Source: Laceyella sacchari | GTDB taxonomy: Bacteria; Bacillota; Bacilli; Thermoactinomycetales; Thermoactinomycetaceae | Length of the DNA: 64,000 bases | Assembly: GCF_004343255.1 (NCBI RefSeq) | Contig: NZ_SMDD01000001.1 | Location: 1 to 64,000, forward strand | Direction of reading: 5' to 3' | Part shown: positions 45,947 through 53,918 of the stretch, one piece after another | Layout: each line of letters starts with the position of its first letter | Position numbering within the stretch: the first letter of the stretch is position 1 | Made by a program: the position numbers and the translations under genes | The notes under the pieces: model-generated | Databases searched by the model: none | Seen by the model: only the letters and a program-made list of their open reading frames with translations | Told to the model about the DNA's origin: nothing

Positions 45947-47383
45947 GTGACGCGAGTCGATCGCATTCATTTATTACATACCAATGATTTGCACAGCCAT
46001 CTGGATCAAACGTCCAAGATGGCGCCGTTGATTGAAGAGTTGCGCGCCCAGTGGCAAGCGCGAAATGAGCGGTCTTTGCTGTTGGACATCGGGGATCATA
46101 TGGATCGGGTGCGGATGGAAACAGAAGGGACCGATGGTCGGGTGAACGGCACCATCTTGGAACGGATGGGTTATGATTTTGTGACATTGGGCAACAATGA
46201 GTTGCTTACCTTTTCCCAAGATCAGCTGGCGGCGGTATACCGGGATGCGACGTATCAGGTGCTAAGCAGCAATGTGTACGACGTGAAGCGCATGGGGCAG
46301 CCGGCTTGGATTCGCCCTTGTTCCCATGTCACTCTGGGTTCGGTGCGGATCGGCATGCTGGCCGCGACCATTCCGTATCAAACCGTTTATGAGCTGATGG
46401 GTTGGGATGTGCGAGACCCTGTTTCCACCTTGGCTGAGCATGTGCGCCGCTTGCGCGGGGAAGTGGACTTGATCGTGGTCCTGTCCCATCTGGGTTTGAT
46501 GAATGATCGGTTGCTGGCGAAGGAAGTGCCAGGGATCGACTTGATCATTGGAGCCCATACGCATCATTTGCTGGAAGAGCTGGAGCGGGTGGGAGACACG
46601 TGGCTGGCAGGGGCAGGCAAACACGGGCAGCACCTCGGCCATATCGAAATCGAGGTAGACCCTGACGCAGGCCGTGTGCGGACGATCAAGGGACGGGTTT
46701 ATCCGCTTGCCGGGCGAGCTGAGGAGCGGGAAATGCAGGAACTGATTGCCCATTATCGTGGAGAAGCCTTGGAAAACATGGCGCAACCGATTCATCAGCT
46801 GTCCCGCCCGTTGGGGGTAGACTGGTATGGAGAAAGCCCATTGCCAAATCTGTTGGCGGATGCGCTGTGCGACTGGGTTGGCGCTGAAGCTGCCTTAGTG
46901 AACAATGGCCAGCTTTTAGCAGAGATTCCTGCGGGTTCAGTGACCAGACAACAGTTGCACGCGGTGTGCCCTCATCCTATCAATCCCGTGTTGATGATGA
47001 TCGAAGGGAAAGAGATTCGCCGGACGCTGGAAGAAGCGTTGCTTGATGAGTTTATGACCTTGCCGATTCGTGGATTCGGCTTTCGGGGGGAAGTGTTGGG
47101 AACGGTTAGTGTATCGGGAATGGAAGTGTTTTATGACCCGGAGGCGCCGCCTTTTCAACGGATCAAGGAAATCAGGATAAATGGCTCCCGGCTAGAGGAA
47201 GAGCAGCTGGTTCGTTTGGCCACGATTGACATGTTTACCTTTGGCATCGGATACATGGGTTTGAAAGAGGGAAAAGTACAAAAATATTATTTGCCAGAGT
47301 TCTTACGGGATTTGTTGGCGAAACAATTACAGACGCCCGCCGCTTTGGCGCGGTGCGAAGTGAAACGATGGCACCGGATATGA
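45947..47383 (+). CDS. 5'-nucleotidase/UDP-sugar hydrolase-type metallophosphatase (YunD-like)
   Basis: A 478-aa enzyme with an N-terminal calcineurin-like domain: LLHTNDLHSHL, DIGDHMDR, LGNNE, LSHLG and GAHTHH are the metal-binding motifs in order, followed by a C-terminal 5'-nucleotidase domain (about 330-478). No signal peptide is seen, so it is cytoplasmic like B. subtilis YunD. The start is GTG at 45947 after AAGGAGGGG. It is 13 bp behind the TauE-like gene. Confidence 0.9.
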   Translation: MTRVDRIHLLHTNDLHSHLDQTSKMAPLIEELRAQWQARNERSLLLDIGDHMDRVRMETEGTDGRVNGTILERMGYDFVTLGNNELLTFSQDQLAAVYRDATYQVLSSNVYDVKRMGQPAWIRPCSHVTLGSVRIGMLAATIPYQTVYELMGWDVRDPVSTLAEHVRRLRGEVDLIVVLSHLGLMNDRLLAKEVPGIDLIIGAHTHHLLEELERVGDTWLAGAGKHGQHLGHIEIEVDPDAGRVRTIKGRVYPLAGRAEEREMQELIAHYRGEALENMAQPIHQLSRPLGVDWYGESPLPNLLADALCDWVGAEAALVNNGQLLAEIPAGSVTRQQLHAVCPHPINPVLMMIEGKEIRRTLEEALLDEFMTLPIRGFGFRGEVLGTVSVSGMEVFYDPEAPPFQRIKEIRINGSRLEEEQLVRLATIDMFTFGIGYMGLKEGKVQKYYLPEFLRDLLAKQLQTPAALARCEVKRWHRI

Positions 47384-47463
47384 GAGGAAGATAATGGTTA
47401 CCTATGGTGACCTCGAAATATGGTATGGACTCCGCTACAATAGGGATAAGGAGGATAGCCGCG

Positions 47464-47721
47464 ATGAGTTTTGTGGATGAAGTTTACTCGTTGTACCGAG
47501 ATCAGTTAAATGATGACGAAGATGATGCGGTGGCCATTGTGCTCAGCATCTTGGAAGAACAATCCCGGGAGCATGTGTTGCAGATGATCGAGCAGATGAC
47601 TGATGACGAAGTGGTTCAGATGGTCGGCGTCTACTTGGTGGAAATGTTAAAGATGAAAATGATGCAAGATGGGAAGCTCCCATCGTTTCGCGGGACACCG
47701 ACTTCTTCGCAAGTGCATTGA
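47464..47721 (+). CDS. Small conserved protein, DUF6154-like
   Basis: An 85-aa acidic helical protein starting MSFVDEVYSLYRDQLNDDED, with EEQSREHVLQMIEQMTDDEVVQMVG in the middle. AAGGAGG precedes the ATG at 47464. Short acidic proteins of this pattern occur next to the yun genes in Bacillales and I believe belong to DUF6154, though I cannot confirm the number. Function unknown. Confidence 0.7.
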   Translation: MSFVDEVYSLYRDQLNDDEDDAVAIVLSILEEQSREHVLQMIEQMTDDEVVQMVGVYLVEMLKMKMMQDGKLPSFRGTPTSSQVH

Positions 47722-47746
47722 TAGCCTGGACGTTTGGGCATGAATA

Positions 47747-47779
47747 AGCGGGCATACCCTATGGGGTGTCCGCTTTTTT
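47747..47779 (+). terminator. Intrinsic terminator
   Basis: AGCGGGCATACCCT / ATGGGGTGTCCGCT followed by TTTTTGG, separating the small acidic gene from the DUF1805 gene. Confidence 0.8.
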
Positions 47780-47862
47780 GGTTTTGCCGCGATGTGATGG
47801 GTCTCACTTTTTTGGGTGTTGGCACATACCTTGATAAGGAATCATCTGGAGGAGGGAACCAA

Positions 47863-48165
47863 ATGATTGCGATGAAACCGATTGAGGTGGAAGGCCATAC
47901 CGTGTTGGGGATCGAAGTGGCATTGCCGAAAACGACGCTCTTGGTTATCACCACCGAAAAGGGTTATATCATGTGCGGTGCACTGGATGTGGGGCTGTTG
48001 AATGAACGGTTGCGAGAGCGGGAGATTATCGCTGCGCGTGCGGAAGGTGTTCGCACTTTGGAACAGCTGATGGACGCGCCATTGACCATGGTAACGCACA
48101 CGGCCGAGGAGCATGGCATCAGAGCGGGCATGACAGGGAGAGAAGCATTGCTGAAAATGATCTGA
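47863..48165 (+). CDS. DUF1805 family protein (YunC-like)
   Basis: A 100-aa DUF1805 protein with VLGIEVALPKTTLLVITTEKGYIMCGALDVG, the conserved block of the family, then LNERLREREIIAARAEGVRT. The ATG at 47863 follows GGAGGAGGGAACC; upstream in-frame ATGs lie in the preceding terminator. YunC is of unknown function. The yunC, yunD, yunE, yunF set is complete here although the order is inverted relative to the single transcript direction of B. subtilis. Confidence 0.9.
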   Translation: MIAMKPIEVEGHTVLGIEVALPKTTLLVITTEKGYIMCGALDVGLLNERLREREIIAARAEGVRTLEQLMDAPLTMVTHTAEEHGIRAGMTGREALLKMI

Positions 48166-48169
48166 AAAC

Positions 48170-48208
48170 AAAGCGCCTTTGGAGGAAAAACCGAAGGCGC
48201 TTGCATTT
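48170..48208. terminator. Bidirectional terminator
   Basis: AAGCGCCTTT / GAAGGCGCTT with a loop of about 12 nt, between the convergent DUF1805 and pseudouridine synthase genes. Confidence 0.7.
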
Positions 48209-48229
48209 GTCCACAAGCGCCGATGAAGG

Positions 48230-49153
48230 TTATAAACCCAATTGTTCTATGGTTGCAGCCATGTCGGCGGGGATTGGTGAAGTGAATCGCATCAGCTCGC
48301 CACTGAGTGGGTGAATAAAGGCCATCTCAGCAGAGTGTAGCGCTTGTCGTTTCATAAGAGCGCACGATCCGCCGTAGAGCCGATCCCCGATCAAAGGAGC
48401 ACCGATATGGGCGAAATGAACCCGGATTTGGTGCGTGCGGCCAGTCTCCAATTCCACGCGGGCGAGGGTGGCTTGGTCATTGTGGTTTAACACGCGGTAA
48501 TGGGTGATTGCGGGTTCACCGCGTTCTGTAATCTGCCGACGTGTGGGGTGGTGCGGATCACGACCAATCGGGGCGACGATGGTGCCGGAAGCTTGTGGGA
48601 GCGGGGCACCGCTGAGGGCAAAATAGACCCGCTCCAGCTTTTTTTCGCGTAATTGACGATCCAACAGCTGATGCATGTAGGCGTTTTTTGCGATGAGGAT
48701 CAGCCCGGAGGTGTCCCGGTCCAAACGATGGACAGGCCGAACGATTCCGACCCGGCCTTGCTTTGTTAAGTGGTGTAAAATGCCATGTACCAAGGTACCT
48801 CGATCAGAAGGGCGTACCGGATGGACGGCCACACCAGCCGGTTTGTCAACAATTATAAGATCGGCGTCTTCATAGATAAGCCCAAATGGCACCGGCTCAG
48901 GAGTCAGATCCGATTGTTCCTGGGGTCGGACGGCGACTTTCAAGCGGTCCCCTGTTTTTACTTTTTTCTTAAGATAGGGCGCGCGCCCATTGAGCAGAAT
49001 GCCTTTGCTGCGTGTCAGGCGGTTTAGCATACGCCCAGAGATGAGAAGCGGACCTTTCAGCACTTCTTCGACCGTACGGTTGGCCCACGCTTCGGTAATG
49101 GTGTAGGTAATCCATTTGTTGTGGGAAGGTGATTGTTTCATTTGATCGGCCAT
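48230..49153 (-). CDS. RluA-family pseudouridine synthase
   Basis: A 307-aa enzyme with an N-terminal S4-like RNA-binding region (about 30-90: VEEVLKGPLLISGRMLNRLTRSKGILLNG) and the RluA catalytic domain: HRLDRDTSGL (catalytic Asp), RVYFALSG and LETGRTHQIRVHFAHIG. It isomerises uridine in 23S rRNA or tRNA; which of the RluD/YlyB-like targets is served cannot be told. AGGAAAG precedes the ATG at 49153; an ATG 12 nt further in is possible. Confidence 0.92.
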   Translation of the reverse strand: MADQMKQSPSHNKWITYTITEAWANRTVEEVLKGPLLISGRMLNRLTRSKGILLNGRAPYLKKKVKTGDRLKVAVRPQEQSDLTPEPVPFGLIYEDADLIIVDKPAGVAVHPVRPSDRGTLVHGILHHLTKQGRVGIVRPVHRLDRDTSGLILIAKNAYMHQLLDRQLREKKLERVYFALSGAPLPQASGTIVAPIGRDPHHPTRRQITERGEPAITHYRVLNHNDQATLARVELETGRTHQIRVHFAHIGAPLIGDRLYGGSCALMKRQALHSAEMAFIHPLSGELMRFTSPIPADMAATIEQLGL

Positions 49154-49239
49154 CTTTCCTATATATGAATATGATGTGGGGATCACTTGTCAGCTGTTCC
49201 CCAGTGTTTATTTTCTCCCATGTTTTTGATGGGTACAAG

Positions 49240-49268
49240 AAAAGCACTTCCCATGAAGGAAGTGCTTG
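49240..49268 (-). terminator. Terminator of the cold-shock gene
   Basis: AAGCACTTCC TTCATG GGAAGTGCTT followed by TTCTTGT on the minus strand, 12 nt after the csp stop. Confidence 0.8.
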
Positions 49269-49280
49269 GATTGGTCATCC

Positions 49281-49484
49281 TTATCTTGTTACGCGAATAA
49301 CGTTGGCTGCTTGAGGACCACGATCGCCTTGAACGATATCGAATTCGATTGCTTCGCCTTCTTCAAGGGTTTTGAAGCCTTCGGTTTGGATCGCGGAGTA
49401 GTGAACGAATACGTCGCCACCATCTTCACGCTCAATGAATCCATAACCTTTTTCAGCATTAAACCATTTTACTTTACCCTTCAT
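49281..49484 (-). CDS. Cold-shock protein (CspA family)
   Basis: A 67-aa single cold-shock domain. RNP1 is KGYGFIER and RNP2 is VFVHYSAI, both complete, so it binds single-stranded RNA and DNA as a chaperone. AAGGAGG is 7 nt before the ATG. A leader of about 134 nt separates it from a near-consensus promoter, as in cold-inducible csp mRNAs. The name (CspB, CspC or CspD) cannot be assigned from sequence alone. Confidence 0.95.
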   Translation of the reverse strand: MKGKVKWFNAEKGYGFIEREDGGDVFVHYSAIQTEGFKTLEEGEAIEFDIVQGDRGPQAANVIRVTR

Positions 49485-49625
49485 CTTTTGGGCCTCCTTA
49501 CATTTAAGAAAAGCGGCAATTCAAAAGCGGTAATTCCTCAAGCACTTGGAACCTTTTGTTACTTTGAAACAAAGAGGCCGCAAGATGAAACTTGATTGAA
49601 GCACCCACTTTTAACGCTCAATCCA

Positions 49626-49654
49626 ATCATATCATGATCAAACTGTTGATGCAA
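49626..49654 (-). promoter_or_regulatory. csp promoter
   Basis: On the minus strand TTGCAT, 17 nt, TATGAT. It is well placed to make the 134-nt csp leader, which contains two pyrimidine-rich stretches and the AAGGAGG ribosome binding site. Confidence 0.7.
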
Positions 49655-49674
49655 GAAAGATTGGCACAGGGGCC

Positions 49675-50106
49675 TCACTTGAGCAACTCTTGGTAAGGTG
49701 CAATGTCAATGTTGCGCTCTGTTAGTTTTTTTATCAAAAACTTGTGATCCCGTTTGGGAGTAGCAAGGATATAGCCGCGGATAATGTGATCCTGCGACAA
49801 TTGCTTCGCTTCCTCTTTCACCACCAGCTCCCCGATTTTGCCGGCGATGGTTTGTTTGGCCACGTCGCGGAAGAGTTCGGGCACGGGAGAGACCAGATCA
49901 TTGAGTAACGCCTTATGCTCATCGGTCCACAAATGGAGTGTTTCCTTTATGTAGTATTCCTGCCAATCGAGAATCGACTTGCCGTCCTCTTTTGGTAACG
50001 CTTTAAGGAATTTGCGAAACATAAAGTATCCACCGATGGCCATCAAGCTGATCAATGCAATCCAAAAAAGAACATAAAACCATTGCAACCAAATGGGTCC
50101 CGTCAT
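49675..50106 (-). CDS. DUF2621 family protein (YneK-like)
   Basis: A 143-aa protein with one N-terminal membrane helix (about 8-30) and a conserved cytoplasmic domain: FRKFLKALPKEDGKSILDWQEYY, LVSPVPELFRDVAKQTIAGKIGELV and RGYILATPKRDHKFLIKKL. These match DUF2621 (B. subtilis YneK), conserved in sporulating Bacillales, function unknown. Its stop lies close to the csp promoter and it precedes csp on the same strand. Confidence 0.88.
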   Translation of the reverse strand: MTGPIWLQWFYVLFWIALISLMAIGGYFMFRKFLKALPKEDGKSILDWQEYYIKETLHLWTDEHKALLNDLVSPVPELFRDVAKQTIAGKIGELVVKEEAKQLSQDHIIRGYILATPKRDHKFLIKKLTERNIDIAPYQELLK

Positions 50107-50183
50107 CCGTTACCACCTCGTTTCCTGCTTGTTTTCAACGATTCATTATATCGAAGGCAATCATGCGGTGACAAGCTTGCAAA

Positions 50184-50212
50184 TAAAAAGACCTCTCATC
50201 CGGGAGAGGTTC
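50184..50212 (-). terminator. Terminator of the microprotein array
   Basis: GAACCTCTC CCGG GAGAGGTC followed by TTTTTATTT on the minus strand, 30 nt beyond the last microprotein stop. Confidence 0.8.
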
Positions 50213-50241
50213 GCATTCGTCAGGATATGATGGATGCAGGA

Positions 50242-50334
50242 TTAAAAGAACAAGTTCATGCCGTACAGGATGAGTGCCCAGCAAGGAATGCTGATCAAGG
50301 TGGCGTTGAATAATCCGACCGGTGCGTTGTTCAT
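50242..50334 (-). CDS. Membrane microprotein, copy 1 (30 aa)
   Basis: A 30-codon frame encoding MNNAPVGLFNATLISIPCWA and ending ILYGMNLFF. It is the third in transcription order of three paralogues. The first ~20 residues match the other two copies, but the C terminus (ALILYGMNLFF) differs from their AMIYFTWQALIG. AGGAGGAGATCTTG precedes the ATG. One membrane helix covers most of the peptide. No known family is recognised. Confidence 0.75.
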   Translation of the reverse strand: MNNAPVGLFNATLISIPCWALILYGMNLFF

Positions 50335-50417
50335 CAAGATCTCCTCCTGTGATGATTATGTGTATGTGAACCGAAAATCAAATCCGTTTTGTTCATGATA
50401 CCAGGATATATCAATGA

Positions 50418-50513
50418 TTAACCGATCAGTGCTTGCCAAGTGAAGTAAATCATTGCCCAGCAAGGGATGCTGATCAAGGTAGCGTTGAATAATCCGACCG
50501 ATGCGTTGTTCAT
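50418..50513 (-). CDS. Membrane microprotein, copy 2 (31 aa)
   Basis: A 31-aa peptide, MNNASVGLFNATLISIPCWA then MIYFTWQALIG. It has one hydrophobic helix with a central Pro-Cys-Trp. The ribosome binding site AGGAGGAGATC is identical to that of copy 1, and the flanks are repeated as well. It differs from copy 3 in a single residue (Val6 versus Ile6). Confidence 0.78.
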   Translation of the reverse strand: MNNASVGLFNATLISIPCWAMIYFTWQALIG

Positions 50514-50598
50514 CAAGATCTCCTCCTGTGATGATTATGTGTATGTGAACCGAAAATCAAATTCGTTATGTTCGTGATGCCGAAGGATATATCAATGA

Positions 50599-50694
50599 TT
50601 AACCAATCAGTGCTTGCCAAGTAAAGTAGATCATTGCCCAGCAAGGAATGCTGATCAAAGTAGCGTTGAATAATCCGATCGATGCGTTGTTCAT
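50599..50694 (-). CDS. Membrane microprotein, copy 3 (31 aa)
   Basis: The first of three in transcription order: MNNASIGLFNATLISIPCWA then MIYFTWQALIG. GGAGGTGCGACGTA precedes the ATG, differing from the other two leaders. A -10 TATAAT lies about 30 nt upstream. All three copies keep NNA, GLFNATLISIPCWA and frame despite synonymous changes (for example GCT/GCC, ATT/ATC), which argues for selection on the peptide. Confidence 0.78.
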   Translation of the reverse strand: MNNASIGLFNATLISIPCWAMIYFTWQALIG

Positions 50695-50727
50695 TACGTC
50701 GCACCTCCGTTTGACTTATCTGTGATC

Positions 50728-50733
50728 ATTATA
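50728..50733 (-). promoter_or_regulatory. -10 element of the microprotein array
   Basis: TATAAT on the minus strand, with GGGACA 18 nt upstream as a poor -35, about 35 nt before the first microprotein ATG. Confidence 0.4.
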
Positions 50734-51159
50734 TAGGGCAGGTTGTCGGTTTGTCCCGGATTTTACGCAACTGTAAACCACATGTAATGTTGGGGTAACT
50801 TATGGTCAAAAAAAAGACGGAACCTTTACGCCAAATGGAGCATAGACGCTTGGAATCACTGGGAAATCTGGATCGGAAAGCTGGTTTGTAACAGTTTGTA
50901 ACATAAGAAAACCGCGTGGCACCTCCGAACGGAAGATGCCTCGTGCGAGGTGTGAGCCGTATGTGTTATCCGTGTGTAACATTAATGAAAAAAAGATAAA
51001 AACGCTGATGCCAAGTAAAAAATGTACGGTTAGAATGGGGCTGGATAGTGTGAACAAAATGCAATATCAGATAAGATAGAGATAAGGTGATATACGGGCT
51101 TTTTGGCAGGCGCAACGTCCGAAGTGGCTGGGCGAGTGAGAAGAGGAGGGGGACAAGGG
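50734..51159. other. Intergenic region with a hairpin
   Basis: About 430 bp. It holds a structured patch at about 50905-50952 (CACCTC ... GAGGTG with inner GCCTCGTGCGAGG) and several TGTAAC repeats. No B12 box or complete riboswitch is recognised upstream of bluB. Confidence 0.4.
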
Positions 51160-51843
51160 GTGAGTGATTTGTTTACAGCGAGTGAGAGGGATGCGGTGCA
51201 TCGAGTGATAAAGGCTCGGCGGGACATTCGCCATTTTTCAAGCCGACCGGTACCTGAAGAGGCGATGCACCGTATTTTGGAGGCGGCGCATCATGCCCCT
51301 TCCGTCGGTTTTATGCAACCTTGGAATTTCATCATGGTCACTTCAAGAGACATCCGCCGTCAGATCAAAGATTCGTTTGAGCGAACCAATCGCCAGCAGT
51401 TGGCGCAGTTGACGGAGAAGGAGCGGAAAGAGCTGTATCGGTCGCTAAAACTGGAAGGGATTATGGAGGCCCCGGTCAATGTGGCGGTGACTTGTGACCG
51501 GCGCCGGGACGCTCCGTTTGTGTTGGGACGCGGGCCGATGCCGGAAACCGATTTGTATAGCACCTGCCTTGCTATTCAGAACATGTGGCTAGCGGCCCGG
51601 GTGGAAGGGATCGGCATTGGCTGGGTGAGCATTTTGGACAAGCCTTTTGTGGAAAAGTTGCTTCAACTTCCAGAAGGAGTGGAACTCGTCGCTTACCTGT
51701 GCGTCGGATATCCTAAGCGGTTTGGGGACAAGCCGATGCTGGAGGAGTTGGGTTGGAAAAAGCGATTGGCGTTGGGTGATTTGGTGTTTGAAAATGCCTG
51801 GGGGCAACGGTTGTCATCTTTTCAAACCACAGAGGAGGACTAG
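51160..51843 (+). CDS. bluB: 5,6-dimethylbenzimidazole synthase
   Basis: A 227-aa flavin enzyme of the nitroreductase fold. RRDIRHFSSRPVP, HHAPSVGFMQPWNFIMV and GIGWVSILDK are BluB blocks; BluB destroys reduced FMN with oxygen to make 5,6-dimethylbenzimidazole, the lower ligand of cobalamin. The GTG at 51160 follows GGAGGGGG; an upstream start would add a Gly/Arg-rich tail. No other cobalamin gene lies in the window, so assignment rests on sequence alone. Confidence 0.88.
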   Translation: MSDLFTASERDAVHRVIKARRDIRHFSSRPVPEEAMHRILEAAHHAPSVGFMQPWNFIMVTSRDIRRQIKDSFERTNRQQLAQLTEKERKELYRSLKLEGIMEAPVNVAVTCDRRRDAPFVLGRGPMPETDLYSTCLAIQNMWLAARVEGIGIGWVSILDKPFVEKLLQLPEGVELVAYLCVGYPKRFGDKPMLEELGWKKRLALGDLVFENAWGQRLSSFQTTEED

Positions 51844-52021
51844 GTCGTGTCTGGCTAATCCAGTGGATGAGAAAACAGTTTTTGGAGCCGCTGATCTATT
51901 CATTAGACACGCCTTAGCCAAGGGTTTTGCTACGCGGTAAAGTTGTCATCTTAGGGGCGCGCCGCTACAGGATTGAATGGAATGACACTGAGCAAAGAGC
52001 GGTTTTGGGGAGGGTTTTCAT

Positions 52022-52273
52022 GTGGACTTGTTCATGAAATTTGTGGAGGAAAATGTAGATCGCACACAAGACAGCAAAGTGGAGCGCATGATTTTGTTGA
52101 AAAAAGAACTGGATAAAGAATTCGCCCATTATTGCCGTAAACGGAACCTCAGTTTCAATGAGGGAATCATTCAACTGATGGAGCAGGCCTTGCAACATGA
52201 AAAACAGCACAGCAACCAAACGGTGCAGGAGAAAGAACCCAGCCCCGCCCGGTTTATGGATGATGCATTGTAG
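52022..52273 (+). CDS. Small hypothetical protein (83 aa)
   Basis: An 83-aa charged helical protein starting with GTG after GGGAGGG. Its core (VERMILLKKELDKEFAHYC, LSFNEGIIQLMEQALQHEK) resembles a ribbon-helix-helix-length helical pair. It is followed by a terminator. No family is recognised. Confidence 0.55.
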   Translation: MDLFMKFVEENVDRTQDSKVERMILLKKELDKEFAHYCRKRNLSFNEGIIQLMEQALQHEKQHSNQTVQEKEPSPARFMDDAL

Positions 52274-52303
52274 GGAGCAGTTCTTGTTCAACAGCAAAGA
52301 GAG

Positions 52304-52336
52304 AAAAGCCAGCAATGAAACGCAGCTGGCTTTTTT
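52304..52336 (+). terminator. Intrinsic terminator
   Basis: AAAAGCCAGC / GCTGGCTTTTTT with an 11-nt loop. Confidence 0.85.
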
Positions 52337-52394
52337 CATGCAGTGGATGCACCAAGGGTACCTAATGTGGCAGATAAAAGGAAAAAATGCGGTT

Positions 52395-52436
52395 AGTCCC
52401 GGTTGCTGTAATCTACCGCTTGGCCGGGGCTTTTTG
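52395..52436 (+). terminator. Second terminator-like hairpin
   Basis: AGTCCCGG ... CCGGGGCT followed by TTTTTG, 30 nt before the DUF3891 gene. It may be an attenuator for that gene or the 3' end of a lost one. Confidence 0.5.
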
Positions 52437-52465
52437 TATAATGAGCGAAAGGGGGAGGGACTGCG

Positions 52466-53161
52466 ATGATTGTTAGAAAGAAAGGGAACTACTATGTTTT
52501 CATTAAACAGCACGATCATGGTTTGCTCTCAGGTGAGTTAGCGGCGCAAATGGCTAAACCAATCCGCCCACTCGCCAAAACACTGTACGCCATCTCACAC
52601 CATGATTGGGGATGGGAGAGCTTAGACCAGTCGCCGCTGTGGAATGAAGAGACCAATGAGCCCTACTCTTTTGAAGATTACCCGATGCTGCCCAAGTTAG
52701 AAGCGTACACGGATGGCATCACCAAAGTAGTAGCGCATGATCCCTATGCGGGGTTCTTATGCAGCAAACATTACGCATCTTTTTTCACCAATATTGACGA
52801 TCCGGTGGCCCGTAAATTTCGCGAGCAAGAGTATAGCCGCCAAAACAAACTCCGCCCCCTGTTTACCGAAGAGGAAGAGGAGAATATTTCGGCCAACTTC
52901 CGGTTGCTCCGTTTTTGCGACGATTTGTCGCTGGCTCTTTGTTTTAATGAACCGGGGGAAAAACCGAACCATCCATGGTTTAAAGATGGGATTTTGTATC
53001 AGGGAGAACGATATCAATGGGTTTGGGAAGGGCGGGATCGCCTGCGACTTGTCCCCAATCTGTTCAAACAATCGTTCACGGTGGAGATTCCGTACCAGGT
53101 GTTTGACGGTTATCGCCGGTTGGTCGGACGGGATGTGTACCGTTTCACCGTGATGGTATAA
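52466..53161 (+). CDS. DUF3891 family protein
   Basis: A 231-aa protein with the DUF3891 pattern: FIKQHDHGLLSGELAAQ, AISHHDWGWESLD, DDLSLALCFNEPG. The conserved HDH and HHDW residues suggest a metal site like that of HD-domain hydrolases, but function is unknown. GGGGGAGGGACTGCG precedes the ATG. It is monocistronic. Confidence 0.88.
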   Translation: MIVRKKGNYYVFIKQHDHGLLSGELAAQMAKPIRPLAKTLYAISHHDWGWESLDQSPLWNEETNEPYSFEDYPMLPKLEAYTDGITKVVAHDPYAGFLCSKHYASFFTNIDDPVARKFREQEYSRQNKLRPLFTEEEEENISANFRLLRFCDDLSLALCFNEPGEKPNHPWFKDGILYQGERYQWVWEGRDRLRLVPNLFKQSFTVEIPYQVFDGYRRLVGRDVYRFTVMV

Positions 53162-53275
53162 GATGAAAAATTGGCGGTTCGGCAAAGGAAAGGGGAGGGC
53201 GGACACAGGTGCGGGAGCCGAAGTCGCTGTTGGGTTTCCGGATATTTGCCGTTTCGTGACAGTTTCCAATGTATT

Positions 53276-53304
53276 TTGTTTTTTCAAACATAATGGTCTA
53301 CAAT
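53276..53304 (+). promoter_or_regulatory. Promoter for the VOC gene
   Basis: TTGTTT, 17 nt, TACAAT. The implied leader is about 190 nt long and holds an AGCCGG ... CCGGCT hairpin near 53400. Confidence 0.5.
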
Positions 53305-53495
53305 AGTGATAGAAGCTTTGCGCCAAAGGATCATGTAACAATGATCGTCGGTTTTAGGGGAGAGTGTGGCAAGTCAAGCTGGCAAAGTAGTGGCAGATAG
53401 CCGGAGTTGAACAGCCGGCTGTCTTGTGCATTACGAGTTGGATGATTTGCTGGACAGACCCCCGTTTGTCACAAGGAACGGAGGAGAGGAAGCGG

Positions 53496-53885
53496 TTGGA
53501 TGTTCTTGGATTTAACCATCTCACATTGCGCGTGAAGCAGTTGGCAAAGAGTTTGCCTTTTTATTGCGATGTGCTGGGGATGACCTTGGTTCATCGAGGA
53601 AGAACCGATGTGTATTTGTCTTGGGGTGATGCTTGGATTTGCCTGCTGGAGAAGCCGGAGGAAGCGGGGTCACCACAGGGACTTGGCATGGATCATGTGG
53701 CGTTTTCCATTTCAGAAGAAGCATTCTTCGCGGCGGTGAACACCCTGCGCGAGAAGAGGGTTCCCTTGGTGCGGGAGCCGATTGAACGTGGGGGCGGCTG
53801 GTCTGTGCAATTCACTGATCCGGATGGATTGGTGTTGGAGCTGTTCACTGGCGACCTTCAAAAGAGGATGAAACAATGGAAATGA
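53496..53885 (+). CDS. VOC-family (glyoxalase/FosB-like) protein
   Basis: A 129-aa vicinal-oxygen-chelate fold protein: two beta-alpha-beta modules with metal ligands in FNHLTLRV (His8), MDHVAFS (His) and GLVLELF (Glu). The pattern is close to FosB-type thiol transferases and glyoxalases, but the fosfomycin-specific motifs are not obvious. The TTG at 53496 follows GGAGGAGAGGAAGCGG. The TIGR01777-type epimerase gene follows after 33 bp. Confidence 0.82.
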   Translation: MDVLGFNHLTLRVKQLAKSLPFYCDVLGMTLVHRGRTDVYLSWGDAWICLLEKPEEAGSPQGLGMDHVAFSISEEAFFAAVNTLREKRVPLVREPIERGGGWSVQFTDPDGLVLELFTGDLQKRMKQWK

Positions 53886-53918
53886 TAGCGGGATGAAGCG
53901 ATGGGGAGGAACGATCTG

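Larger units (their letters stand above)
50242..50694 (-). repeat. Tandem array of about 180-bp units
   Basis: The start codons are spaced 179 and 181 bp. The units share both the coding part and the spacer, including TGATGATTATGTGTATGTGAAC and GGATATATCAATGATTAACC segments, so the array grew by tandem duplication. Confidence 0.85.

Noticed and set aside
50880..50960. Sequence resembling the T-box core (GGAGGTGCCACGCGG on the minus strand)
   Set aside because: The motif differs from the T-box consensus, the upstream specifier and AGTA-type elements are absent, and no aminoacyl-tRNA or amino-acid gene follows.
51844..52021. Short stretch after bluB that looks like a gene remnant
   Set aside because: About 35 codons (FGAADLFIRHALAKGFA) are open but carry no start or ribosome binding site and no family can be named.
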